From a virus: a DNA stretch of 21,557 nt. The notes below the pieces were generated by a model. That model was given only the letters and a program-made list of their open reading frames with translations. It made no database searches and was not told the DNA's origin. Positions 7,053 to 12,752 of this stretch are shown here, piece by piece. Where the stretch lies: positions 1 through 21,557 of IMG/VR virus record IMGVR_UViG_3300017719_000263; one strand, written 5' to 3'. How positions within the stretch are numbered: the stretch's first letter is position 1; each line of letters starts with the position of its first letter. Both the position numbers and the translations under genes were made by a program.

Positions 7053-7360
7053 TGAGACATCTCCTTCTGTAGCCGCAGACCCTTGATCAGCATCTCTTCG
7101 GCATCTTTCTTCTGACCCCTTTGCAGACGCTCTAAAGCCCATGACACCCAGCTAGTTGCGTGAGGCGATAATTGGTCAGGCTTTGGCTCTGGCTTGTGAC
7201 CTAGAGCCTCGAATGAACCCACTGCGTTATCGTTTAAGAAGGAAAGCAGATTGGGTTTATCGACGGGCACCTCGACTAAGCGCATGTCATCCTTGAACCG
7301 CTTGCGAGCATCAGCTTGAGTGCCTGACCAGTGGCCTTGATTGTTTGTGTACAACTTCAT
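7049..7360 (-). CDS. Hypothetical protein, integrase unit
   Basis: A 103-residue soluble protein of unknown function. The N-terminal part is basic (QADARKRFKDDMR), the middle is Pro/Lys-rich (HKPEPKPDQ), and the C-terminal helix WALERLQRGQKKDAEEML resembles tetratricopeptide-like helices but is too short to call. The ATG overlaps the stop of the 84-aa gene inside an AGAGGTGGCGGCATGA junction that also occurs at the next junction upstream. The end overlaps the next start (ATG at 7052). Confidence 0.7.
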   Translation of the reverse strand: MKLYTNNQGHWSGTQADARKRFKDDMRLVEVPVDKPNLLSFLNDNAVGSFEALGHKPEPKPDQLSPHATSWVSWALERLQRGQKKDAEEMLIKGLRLQKEMSQ

Positions 7361-7611
7361 GCCGCCACCTCTTCCATGCAGACGTCATCTGCCCAGACTG
7401 TGAAGGTTGCTGGATTGCCTGTGGCGCTCTCAAAGCTTCCAACCTCTACACTTACAGACCCATCAGCAATCAACTCATCATCAAAGTTGTCTCCGCACAT
7501 AATCAAATTCGCTTCGGCATATGTTAGCTGGTGGCTGGTGTTAGCTAACTCATTCCACTGATCGACAAGATGCTGTGCTTGACTATGTGTGATTGAAATG
7601 TGGATGCTCAT
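7357..7611 (-). CDS. Small acidic hypothetical protein ending EEVAA
   Basis: Eighty-four residues from the ATG at 7611, which overlaps the preceding stop (ATGA) behind an AGAGGTGG ribosome site; a longer frame from 7650 is less likely. The protein is acidic, apparently alpha then beta (ITHSQAQHLVDQWNELA, then DGSVSVEVGSFESATG). Not recognised. Its last codons (GAG GTG GCG GCA) double as the ribosome site of the next gene. The protein tail EEVAA looks like the AVAA end of alphaproteobacterial ssrA tags. Confidence 0.7.
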   Translation of the reverse strand: MSIHISITHSQAQHLVDQWNELANTSHQLTYAEANLIMCGDNFDDELIADGSVSVEVGSFESATGNPATFTVWADDVCMEEVAA

Positions 7612-7763
7612 GCCGCCACCTCTGATCCAAGGGCTTGTATTTGCTTCCACCAGTAATCTTGGGCTTCAATACTATTGGATAAACACATGCGGCGGTGGAG
7701 ATAGTTAAACCGTTCTTCAGCTTGCTTGTATGTACGGTCAGTAAGTTTAATAGTAGTTTTCAT
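7608..7763 (-). CDS. Small hypothetical protein opening the integrase unit, ending SEVAA
   Basis: Fifty-one residues, basic and helical with a Trp pair (DYWWKQIQ) and a C-terminal SEVAA. Start supported by a GAGAAAGTGACT leader of the kind seen before several other genes in this window (9461, 11002, 11291). First gene of the int unit: a bipartite promoter-like motif lies at 7829-7849, giving a leader of ~60 nt, and the stop overlaps the next start. Possibly a small regulator; no domain recognised. Confidence 0.7.
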   Translation of the reverse strand: MKTTIKLTDRTYKQAEERFNYLHRRMCLSNSIEAQDYWWKQIQALGSEVAA

Positions 7764-7828
7764 GTTAGTCACTTTCTCAGTTGGCTGTTATACACAACGT
7801 ACAACAGTTCAGTGACTAGTGTTTATTC

Positions 7829-7849
7829 TAACAATTATCAGTATGTCAA
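7829..7849 (-). promoter_or_regulatory. Bipartite motif / candidate promoter of integrase unit
   Basis: Leftward strand reads TTGACA-N6-TAATTGTTA, followed by GAAT, giving TGTTAGAAT, an extended -10-like box at a short 13-nt spacing. At 17 nt the hexamer is only ATAAAC. The last nine bases plus flank (TAATTGTTAGAATAAACA) recur with one change at 13951-13968. Confidence 0.5.
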
Positions 7850-7868
7850 TCAGAAATATATTTAGACA

Positions 7869-7893
7869 TAAAAAAAGACACTAAAAAGTGTCT
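7869..7893 (-). terminator. Rho-independent terminator of the 64-aa gene
   Basis: Leftward: AGACACT, loop TTTT, AGTGTCT, then TTTTTTT (stem 7876-7893, tail 7876-7870). Perfect 7-bp stem. Follows the stop of the gene at 7927-8121 by about 33 nt. Confidence 0.8.
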
Positions 7894-7926
7894 AATTTTA
7901 CCTGCGCGTCAATGTTATATACTGTA

Positions 7927-8121
7927 CTAAGTGTTTGATATTTCCGCTATGATATTCATACCGTATTCATGGGTTGAATCATCCGTTGGCACACAAATAG
8001 TTGCACCTAACTCTTTATTAAATATCAAAGAATGTGTGATTCTAGTCTGCTCGACTTTGATAGTTGCATTCTTAATATCTTCGCTTAGTTCGTAGGCGTC
8101 GAGGGTAGTAAGTTTGTACAT
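7927..8121 (-). CDS. Small hypothetical protein, single-gene leftward unit
   Basis: Sixty-four residues, soluble and slightly acidic, beta-rich by appearance (ATIKVEQTRITHSLIFNKELGATICVP). Not recognised. AGG lies 9 nt upstream of the ATG. The gene stands alone between its own motif (8293-8313) and its own terminator (7869-7893), which suggests separately controlled expression, as for an early or lysogeny gene. No helix-turn-helix is visible, so I do not call it a repressor. Confidence 0.65.
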   Translation of the reverse strand: MYKLTTLDAYELSEDIKNATIKVEQTRITHSLIFNKELGATICVPTDDSTHEYGMNIIAEISNT

Positions 8122-8373
8122 ATTTTAGCCTAACTTTTTATATTTTAAATTTGAGACTTGCGCGTGAACTCCTAGTAGCCCTCATATGGGCTTTAACGAC
8201 AATTTGTACTGCGTAAAGTAGTATCATTTTGCTGTCAATAAAAATCCAGATTTTAATCGAAAAACTTTTTTAAATAATAATTTGACAAATCATAACAATT
8301 AATTGACTGTCGAGCTAATAGGCGTGACTTCCTATTTGTTAAAACTCTAATCAACTAAGAACGGATCAAAAAA
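8122..8373. promoter_or_regulatory. Divergent intergenic control region
   Basis: No gene. It separates the leftward and rightward halves and should hold promoters for both. Seen: GCCC-TCATAT-GGGC dyad (~8178-8192), a leftward TTGACA at ~8240 with a poor -10 (TACGCA) 17 nt on, a rightward TTGACA at 8282-8287 without a fitting -10, and the bipartite motif at 8293-8313. AT-rich throughout. Confidence 0.5.
8293..8313 (-). promoter_or_regulatory. Bipartite intergenic motif, divergent region
   Basis: Leftward strand reads TCGACA-N6-TAATTGTTA followed by TGAT, so TGTTATGAT forms an extended -10-like box. On the other strand TAACAATTA lies 5 nt after a TTGACA. Could serve the leftward 64-aa gene, the rightward cassette, or both. 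Confidence 0.45.
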
Positions 8374-9309
8374 ATGACAGTAAAGCAATACAAGCTTGCC
8401 ACGGCGCAAGCCATGAAAACTATGAGAGAACACTGCGACAGCGACAATTTTATTAAAGAGTGTAGAGCCGCCGCGCACGCTAAAATAAAAGCCGCGACTT
8501 GCAAAAAAGGCTTTTTGAACTGGTCTAAGCTTCCGGCTTTAATCGGGCAAAACACAAAAATTAAAAAAGATGTAACAAGCTTAAACACGGATCTAGAAAT
8601 TTGGGGCTTATCGCTCGCGCCGCATTGGGTGAGCGGCTTCAATACTTGCAACGGCTTATCAATGGGCTGCGCGAAGAATTGTCTGATGTTTACGGGCATG
8701 GGGCAAAAATTTATGATTGCCAGCGATGGTAAGCATAAAGTCGCAATAGCTCGCATTATTAGATCAATTCTATGGTTTAAATATCGTGATCAATTCAAGG
8801 CGCGGCTTTTGTTGGAAATAGAACGAAAAGCCGCCAGCCTACAAAATAAGAATATAGCAATGGCATTTAGGCCAAACGTGTTTAGTGAAGTAAAATTTGA
8901 AAAGACTTTCCCCGAATTGTTTGAGCTTTGTAATGATCTAAATGTTAAATGTTACGATTATGTAAAGGACATAAAACGGATAAAAGAAAACCCGTTTCCG
9001 TCATATCACATGACTTTTAGTCTATCTGAAAACAATGCGCTTTTTATTCCAACCGCTTTAAAGCACGGCGCTAATATTGCCATTGTCACGGATTTACCCA
9101 CAAATAAAAACCGCGACAAAACATATAAACATTTACCGCCCAAAAGCTTATCTGTTGCTGGGGTTACTTTGCCAACTGTAGACGGTGACCAGCATGACGC
9201 CCGTTTTTTAGATAAAGCAAAAGCCGCGTTTATAGTTTTGCGCGGAAAAGGCCAAACAATAAAAAGCGATTTAACCGGCTTCAAACATCAAATTTCTGAG
9301 GCGGCTTGA
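8374..9309 (+). CDS. GP88/DUF7227-like conserved phage protein of unknown function
   Basis: A 311-residue cytoplasmic protein. The central stretch WGLSLAPHWVSGFN (77-90) followed by C92, C99 and C103 (TCNGLSMGCAKNCL) and RDQFKARLLLEIE (138-150) resembles the LAP-x-SG-x-N-x-C-x-C-x-C signature of phage proteins annotated 'gene product 88' or DUF7227. I know that family only by sequence pattern and cannot assign an activity; the three clustered cysteines could bind metal. First gene of the rightward cassette. By eye it uses GCC/GCG, CGC and AAAAGC more than the flanking replication genes, hinting at separate acquisition. It ends SEAA, with the GAG GCG GCT codons offering a ribosome site to what follows. 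Family assignment tentative. Confidence 0.75.
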   Translation: MTVKQYKLATAQAMKTMREHCDSDNFIKECRAAAHAKIKAATCKKGFLNWSKLPALIGQNTKIKKDVTSLNTDLEIWGLSLAPHWVSGFNTCNGLSMGCAKNCLMFTGMGQKFMIASDGKHKVAIARIIRSILWFKYRDQFKARLLLEIERKAASLQNKNIAMAFRPNVFSEVKFEKTFPELFELCNDLNVKCYDYVKDIKRIKENPFPSYHMTFSLSENNALFIPTALKHGANIAIVTDLPTNKNRDKTYKHLPPKSLSVAGVTLPTVDGDQHDARFLDKAKAAFIVLRGKGQTIKSDLTGFKHQISEAA

Positions 9310-9310
9310 A

Positions 9311-9379
9311 TTGTCCTATCTTTATCAAGCCATCGGCTTTGTTTGCGTGTGGATCTATTTGCTGGATCTATTCGCGTAA
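9311..9379 (+). CDS. Possible 22-residue membrane microprotein
   Basis: TTG start 2 nt after the preceding stop, behind GAGGCGG. It encodes MSYLYQAIGFVCVWIYLLDL plus two residues, almost entirely a membrane helix. Short and without other support, so it may be chance. Confidence 0.25.
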   Translation: MSYLYQAIGFVCVWIYLLDLFA

Positions 9380-9460
9380 ATAAAACATTTACAAAGTGTT
9401 TTTTAAATGTTACGAACCCCAACGACCTAAATTTTAACCAACTAAGAAAGTGACTGAAAA

Positions 9461-10327
9461 ATGTTAGATTTTAATTTGACTGCAGAACAAAACGCCGCGC
9501 AAATCGTAAACGACTTTGCACCCGCGTCATTATCCACAAGCGCCGCGCCGACTGTGAGTAGTCGTTACGCTTTTATCAATAGCGCAAAGGCAATTGATAT
9601 TTTAGCCGACTATGGATTCCATGCGACTGCAGCGCAGCAGCAGAAAAGCCGTGACAAATCAAAAGCGCCCTACGCCGCTCACATGCTTAGATTTCAAAAC
9701 GAAGCGTTTTCTACTGGTGAAGGTATTCCAGAACTGTTGCTATTAAACAGTCATAACAAAAGAACGTCACTTGGTTTAGGCCAAGGCTTTTTTCGTTATG
9801 CTTGCTCTAACAATGTAGTGTTGGCGACTTCTGGCATATTCCAACGGCTGCGCCATAATGCAGCAACCGAGAGCGCTTTTGAAAAGTTAGTCGCTGAAAA
9901 GGCTGCGGGTTTACCTGAGACAATGGCGCGGATTGAAACAATGCAAGGCGCGGAAATAAGTAACGTTAGCGCGTTTTCTATGGCGGCGGAAATGTGCGAA
10001 GCAAGGGGGTGGCTAGCGTCCTATAAACAGCCCGCTTTAAATCTAAAAGCCGCCAGCTATTACAACGAAAACACTATTAGCGATTTGCTGACGGTACGGC
10101 GTTCAGAAGACAAAAGCCGCACAGTTTGGAATATATTCAACCGCGTTCAAGAATGTTTCTGCAGCGCTAATAACGGCTTTGCGCCGGTTCGCATTGTCTC
10201 GACTTCTAAAAAATATCCAGAGGGGCGCGAGCGTAAAGCACGTTCAGTCAGATCAATTGCGGGCAACACTGCATTAAATGCAAAATTGTTTTCTATTGGC
10301 GAAACCTACGCAAAAGAGGCGGCTTAA
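9461..10327 (+). CDS. DUF932-like phage/plasmid protein
   Basis: A 288-residue protein resembling DUF932 (phage/plasmid-like protein) by its order of landmarks: LLLNSHNKRTSLGLGQGFFR (93-112), ACSNNVV (114-120), QRLRHN (128-133), then WNIFNRVQECF and a C-terminal RKARSVRSIAG...LNAKLFSIGETYA. The family is common on phages and plasmids, and its function is not established to my knowledge. The start is preceded by the ACTAAGAAAGTGACT leader shared with other genes here. It ends KEAA, with GAGGCGG serving as ribosome site for the next gene, whose ATG follows the stop directly. Its pairing with a GP88-like gene suggests a conserved accessory module. Confidence 0.75.
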   Translation: MLDFNLTAEQNAAQIVNDFAPASLSTSAAPTVSSRYAFINSAKAIDILADYGFHATAAQQQKSRDKSKAPYAAHMLRFQNEAFSTGEGIPELLLLNSHNKRTSLGLGQGFFRYACSNNVVLATSGIFQRLRHNAATESAFEKLVAEKAAGLPETMARIETMQGAEISNVSAFSMAAEMCEARGWLASYKQPALNLKAASYYNENTISDLLTVRRSEDKSRTVWNIFNRVQECFCSANNGFAPVRIVSTSKKYPEGRERKARSVRSIAGNTALNAKLFSIGETYAKEAA

Positions 10328-10657
10328 ATGTCTCTGGATCTAGCAAAGAATAAAGCGGTTAAAGGCGAAACCGTGCGAGCAAAACGCCGCATAAAATCGC
10401 TGGCGAAAAAAGAGGCTGCGCTTGTGCGCGGCTTCAAAGAATTAAAACAATTACAGGACAATAAAAAAATGAAATATTTAACGCTCGACCGGATGATAAA
10501 AATTGAAGCCGCCACGCATGACCAGAAAACGCCGCATGATTTGTTAGCTTTTGCCAATGCCAAGCGCTGGTCAAAAAGCAAAAACGACTTTGAGCGGTAT
10601 GGTGATTTAACATTGCCAAATTTAATCCGCGCAATGCGTAAAGAAATGGAGGCATGA
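10328..10657 (+). CDS. Small basic helical hypothetical protein
   Basis: A 109-residue, strongly basic protein. Residues 1-45 are Lys/Arg-rich and likely helical (KRRIKSLAKKEAALVRGFKEL), and the C-terminal half is mixed (HDLLAFANAKRWSKSKNDFERYG). Nucleic-acid binding is plausible from charge only. The ATG directly abuts the DUF932 stop, with a ribosome site inside that gene's end. Its own end (GGAGGCATGAT) supplies the site for the next gene. Confidence 0.75.
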   Translation: MSLDLAKNKAVKGETVRAKRRIKSLAKKEAALVRGFKELKQLQDNKKMKYLTLDRMIKIEAATHDQKTPHDLLAFANAKRWSKSKNDFERYGDLTLPNLIRAMRKEMEA

Positions 10658-10658
10658 T

Positions 10659-10853
10659 ATGAGAAGTGTAAGACGTTCAGAGGAAAGCCTAACAAGCCGC
10701 ATAAATGGCTTGGGTAATGCAACTATGTCGGGGCGCGGGCATGGGCGCATACAAAGCAAGCAATTGGCTGGCTTGGATGACTTGCCGCCAGAAAGCTTAA
10801 ACCGCGCCCAGCGCCGCGCAAAAGCGGCTGATAAGAAGCGGCGCAAAGAATAG
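10659..10853 (+). CDS. Small basic protein with NRAQRRA motif
   Basis: Sixty-four residues. The C-terminus carries SLNRAQRRAKAADKKRRKE, and NRAQRRA-type tails recur in small phage proteins; their function is unknown to me. ATG 1 nt after the preceding stop behind GGAGG. Last gene before the strong terminator at 10881-10907, so the first cassette unit (8374-10853) ends here. Confidence 0.75.
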   Translation: MRSVRRSEESLTSRINGLGNATMSGRGHGRIQSKQLAGLDDLPPESLNRAQRRAKAADKKRRKE

Positions 10854-10880
10854 CTGTCTTCGATCACAAACAATTAAATT

Positions 10881-10907
10881 AGCCGCCTTAAACGGGCGGC
10901 TTTTTTT
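10881..10907 (+). terminator. Rho-independent terminator of first accessory unit
   Basis: AGCCGCC (10881-10887), short loop, GGCGGCT (10895-10901), then a run of T. Closely resembles the terminator at 12154-12179, including the preceding CAATTAA, as if the two were copies. Confidence 0.9.
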
Positions 10908-10922
10908 ATGACAATTTACTAT

Positions 10923-11001
10923 TGTTTTTTGTAACACTTTTATTTAACAATGCAGGGGCAGGCCGAAGGCTTGCTTATCAATAATTAAGAAGGTGACTGA
11001 A
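10923..11001 (+). repeat. Leader repeat, copy 1, with conserved hairpin
   Basis: Gap-free direct repeat of 11212-11290 (offset 289), ending at the start codon of the following gene; 7 differences over 82 nt when the ATG is included. Contains hairpin GCAGGCC-GAA-GGCTTGC (10958-10974), then AGAAGG 8 nt before the ATG. Probably a 5' leader with a regulatory or stabilising stem. Confidence 0.8.
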
Positions 11002-11223
11002 ATGACAATTGAAACGCTTACAAGCCCGCTTTTTATGGCCGCATTTTTTGCTGTGGCTGTTTTCATATCTTGGGCAATTGCTGCGGTAATTACTGCCCTA
11101 CAAGATAGAGCAGATCGCAAAAAACTTGATGCAATTGTTGCAAAGTATGCAGCAAGACGCGCAGCGGATGACGCCTATCACGCCGAATTTATGGCAGAAA
11201 TAAACCGCAAATGTTTTTTGTAA
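11002..11223 (+). CDS. Small single-pass membrane protein
   Basis: Seventy-three residues. One membrane helix near the N-terminus (about 9-32, PLFMAAFFAVAVFISWAIAAVI) is followed by a charged, Ala-rich helical tail that would face the cytoplasm (ALQDRADRKKLDAIVAKYAARR). The start is taken at ATG 11002, 8 nt after AGAAGG; an in-frame GTG at 10993 overlaps the ribosome site and is rejected. The last codons (TGT TTT TTG TAA) belong to the second copy of the leader repeat. Could be a holin-like or superinfection-type protein by shape, but there is no specific evidence. Confidence 0.7.
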   Translation: MTIETLTSPLFMAAFFAVAVFISWAIAAVITALQDRADRKKLDAIVAKYAARRAADDAYHAEFMAEINRKCFL

Positions 11224-11290
11224 TACTTTTATTTAACAATGTAGGGGCGGGCCGAAGGCTTGCTCCTCAACAATTAAGAAGGTGACTAAA
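11212..11290 (+). repeat. Leader repeat, copy 2, with conserved hairpin
   Basis: Second copy of the leader at 10923-11001. Its hairpin is GCGGGCC-GAA-GGCTTGC (11247-11263). The one stem difference (A to G) still pairs as G-T, so the structure is kept while the sequence changes. The repeat begins inside the preceding reading frame and runs to the next ATG. Confidence 0.8.
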
Positions 11291-11560
11291 ATGACTGAAC
11301 TAGTAACAAATAAATACGGTGAAACATTTAAGAAGGTAGCTTTAAAAAGCTTAAAGAAAGGCGACGAATTCAAGCGCAAGCCTGATGCGCTAAAAAGCTT
11401 TTATAAATGGCATTACAACCGCAAATCGGCTTGCTACAAGCAAGCGACTTTCTGCTGCATTCCTGATGATGATGTTTATGGTGGCGGTATGGAAATAAAC
11501 GCTAAAGCTTTTGTTTATGTCGATAGTGCTGGACCAGCTAATTATAAGGGGTTGCTCTGA
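11291..11560 (+). CDS. Hypothetical protein of accessory cassette
   Basis: Eighty-nine residues, Lys-rich N-terminal half (KKVALKSLKKGDEFKRKPDA), then CYKQATFCCIPDDDVYGGGM with three cysteines and a short hydrophobic end. The fragment LKKGDEFKRK resembles small phage proteins that are beta-barrel-like, but I cannot assign one. Start at ATG 11291 behind the repeated leader; the stop overlaps the next start (TGATG). Confidence 0.7.
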   Translation: MTELVTNKYGETFKKVALKSLKKGDEFKRKPDALKSFYKWHYNRKSACYKQATFCCIPDDDVYGGGMEINAKAFVYVDSAGPANYKGLL

Positions 11561-11790
11561 TGAATTATCGAATGGTTACGGTAGTAACGCAAAAGAAACA
11601 AAAGCTAGGCTTGTCGGGGATGGTAACTTTACGCAATAACTTTGCGCTGGAAACAGATAAGGCGCATAGATTTGTGCAAGCAATAATCGCATTGCCAACA
11701 ATTGTTGATATTGAAATAAGCGAGGGCTTTACGATTACGGACAATGTTGATCGAGCAATAGCCGCCGTTACTCGCAATGGGGTGCTATGA
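11560..11790 (+). CDS. Hypothetical protein of accessory cassette
   Basis: Seventy-six residues, soluble, beta/alpha by appearance (YRMVTVVTQKKQ, then HRFVQAIIALPTIVDIEISEG). Not recognised. It starts at a TGATG overlap with the gene before and ends overlapping the gene after, so it is expressed from the same transcript. Confidence 0.7.
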   Translation: MNYRMVTVVTQKKQKLGLSGMVTLRNNFALETDKAHRFVQAIIALPTIVDIEISEGFTITDNVDRAIAAVTRNGVL

Positions 11791-12131
11791 TGCAGAAATA
11801 TTTTGAATTCACATGGCTCGAAATAAATGGCGACTTTTTTGAGCAAATTGTAATTGCAAACAATAGTGATAAAGCCGAAGAAATTTGGCGCACGACTTGG
11901 CCTGATCATTTAGGCGCAAGCTATAAGCCGCCCGCTATTCTGGAAGTTACGGAAGCTTGTTACCTATCTGGAAAAGCTTTCTTTAAATCTGGCGGTATTT
12001 CTCCGCTCATGCATCATTGCACGACTTGCGGCGCGGCTGATAAAAAAGACAATTTGTTATTAGATTGCGAAAAGCTTTATTGCAGCGACTGCATAGGCGA
12101 GCAACGTTATAACGACTGGCCTTGCCAATAG
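11787..12131 (+). CDS. Small protein with C-terminal zinc-ribbon-like cysteines
   Basis: A 114-residue protein. The N-terminal ~60 residues (MQKYFEFTWLEINGDFFEQIVIANN...) are of unknown fold. The C-terminal ~45 carry HHCTTCGAADKKDN...LDCEKLYCSDC: a CxxC plus CxxxxCxxC set fit for one zinc ion. A nucleic-acid or protein-interaction role is possible. Last gene of the cassette; terminator at 12154-12179. Confidence 0.7.
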   Translation: MMQKYFEFTWLEINGDFFEQIVIANNSDKAEEIWRTTWPDHLGASYKPPAILEVTEACYLSGKAFFKSGGISPLMHHCTTCGAADKKDNLLLDCEKLYCSDCIGEQRYNDWPCQ

Positions 12132-12153
12132 ATCCAGCCAACAGAAAGCAATT

Positions 12154-12179
12154 AAGCCGCCTTAAATGGCGGTTTTTTT
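12154..12179 (+). terminator. Rho-independent terminator of second accessory unit
   Basis: AAGCCGCC / GGCGGTTT stem (12154-12161 with 12168-12175) including one G-T pair, with a T tail to 12179. Sister of the terminator at 10881-10907. Confidence 0.85.
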
Positions 12180-12186
12180 GTGCCTG

Positions 12187-12235
12187 ACGTTTAGCTAATA
12201 ATTTAAAGTCGGGTGATTAGGCACCAGCTAAACGT
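12187..12235. repeat. Perfect 10-bp inverted repeat
   Basis: ACGTTTAGCT at 12187-12196 and its exact reverse complement AGCTAAACGT at 12226-12235, 29 nt apart; a further TGCCTGA / TTAGGCA pair is out of register. Could form a cruciform or bind a dimer at its two ends. Sits 15 bp before the tandem repeats. Confidence 0.75.
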
Positions 12236-12250
12236 GAGAACGGCTTGAGG

Positions 12251-12340
12251 GCTATCAGACTTCGAGCTATCAGACTTCGAGCTATCGACCATCGAGCTAT
12301 CGACCATCGAGCTATCGACCATCGAGCTATCGACCATCGA
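12251..12340. repeat. Six tandem 15-bp repeats (iteron-like)
   Basis: Two units of GCTATCAGACTTCGA (12251-12280) then four identical units of GCTATCGACCATCGA (12281-12340). In the last four, TCGA recurs every 7-8 bp, giving a symmetric rhythm. Followed by AT-rich sequence. Candidate binding array for a replication or partition protein; the alternative is a simple tandem expansion. Confidence 0.9.
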
Positions 12341-12481
12341 GCATGCACAAAGCCGCCGCCCGCACTGCCATTTCAAAACTATCAAACTAATTTTTTAAAA
12401 CTTCCGAAACATTGCAGAATAAAAGAAAGCTTTTTTCCTTTTATTTATTTTCGCTGCATAAAATCTCTATATTTTTAAGGG

Positions 12482-12518
12482 CTGTTTTATTCTTTGACTG
12501 ATATCAAAGCGTTAACAG
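12482..12518. promoter_or_regulatory. Nested dyad, possible operator or terminator
   Basis: CTTTGA-CTGATA-TCAAAG (12492-12509) lies inside CTGTT...AACAG (12482-12486, 12514-12518). A T-rich run follows, so a terminator is possible, but no gene precedes it closely; an operator is equally likely. Confidence 0.4.
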
Positions 12519-12723
12519 TTTTGTTTATTATTATTTTTTATCTAATGCTTTCAAAGACTTATGATGACGCAAGAAAAAATCAAAAGGCCACCGACTGCCA
12601 CCCCCACCCCTACCGGTATCGTATACAGCCCTGACATATTTTTGAGAAAATAGAACCGTAAACCGCCTACTCTAAGTCTGCAGCCTTTTAAATATGTAAA
12701 CGTACTAGATTTAGTAGTTACGC

Positions 12724-12752
12724 TTGACAACTTACTAATTGTTACATATACT
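12724..12752 (+). promoter_or_regulatory. Strong sigma70-type promoter for rightward operon, containing bipartite motif
   Basis: TTGACA (12724-12729), exactly 17 nt, TATACT (12747-12752). Transcript start expected near 12759, with the first ATG at 12796 and AAGG 7 nt before it. The spacer holds TAATTGTTA (12736-12744) at the same offset as the other copies of the motif, so the promoter may be under a common regulator. Confidence 0.85.

Noticed and set aside
7052-7142. Longer N-terminus for the 75-aa gene before int
   Set aside because: The extension lies inside the preceding gene in another frame and is Arg/Ser-rich nonsense; the ATG at 7052 has GAAGGAG and the ATGA overlap typical of this operon.
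7900-7918. Repeat of TAACAT..GCGCAGGTAA shared with ~3205-3223
   Set aside because: Only about 15 bases match with an indel, and no function is suggested beyond both lying just after a stop codon; too weak to list as a feature.
8240-8287. Textbook sigma70 promoters in the divergent region
   Set aside because: TTGACA occurs in both directions (leftward at ~8240, rightward at 8282), but neither has a -10 at 16-18 nt matching more than 2-3 bases; kept only as part of the control region.
10324-10873. Leftward frames opposite the small basic genes after the DUF932-like gene
   Set aside because: The rightward genes have clear ribosome sites, adjoining starts and stops and a terminator; the leftward frames are hydrophobic shadows.
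10993-11001. GTG starts at 10993 and 11282 for the two leader-repeat genes
   Set aside because: Both GTGs fall within the ribosome-binding sequence AAGGTG; ATG 9 nt later has ideal spacing in both copies.
12251-12340. CRISPR array
   Set aside because: Units are 15 bp and directly adjacent with no spacers.
12203-12478. Repeat proteins read from the tandem 15-bp array (RAIDH repeats rightward, SMVDS repeats leftward)
   Set aside because: A 15-bp unit keeps any frame open by necessity; there are no ribosome sites or promoters suited to either frame, and the sequence looks like a DNA-level repeat.
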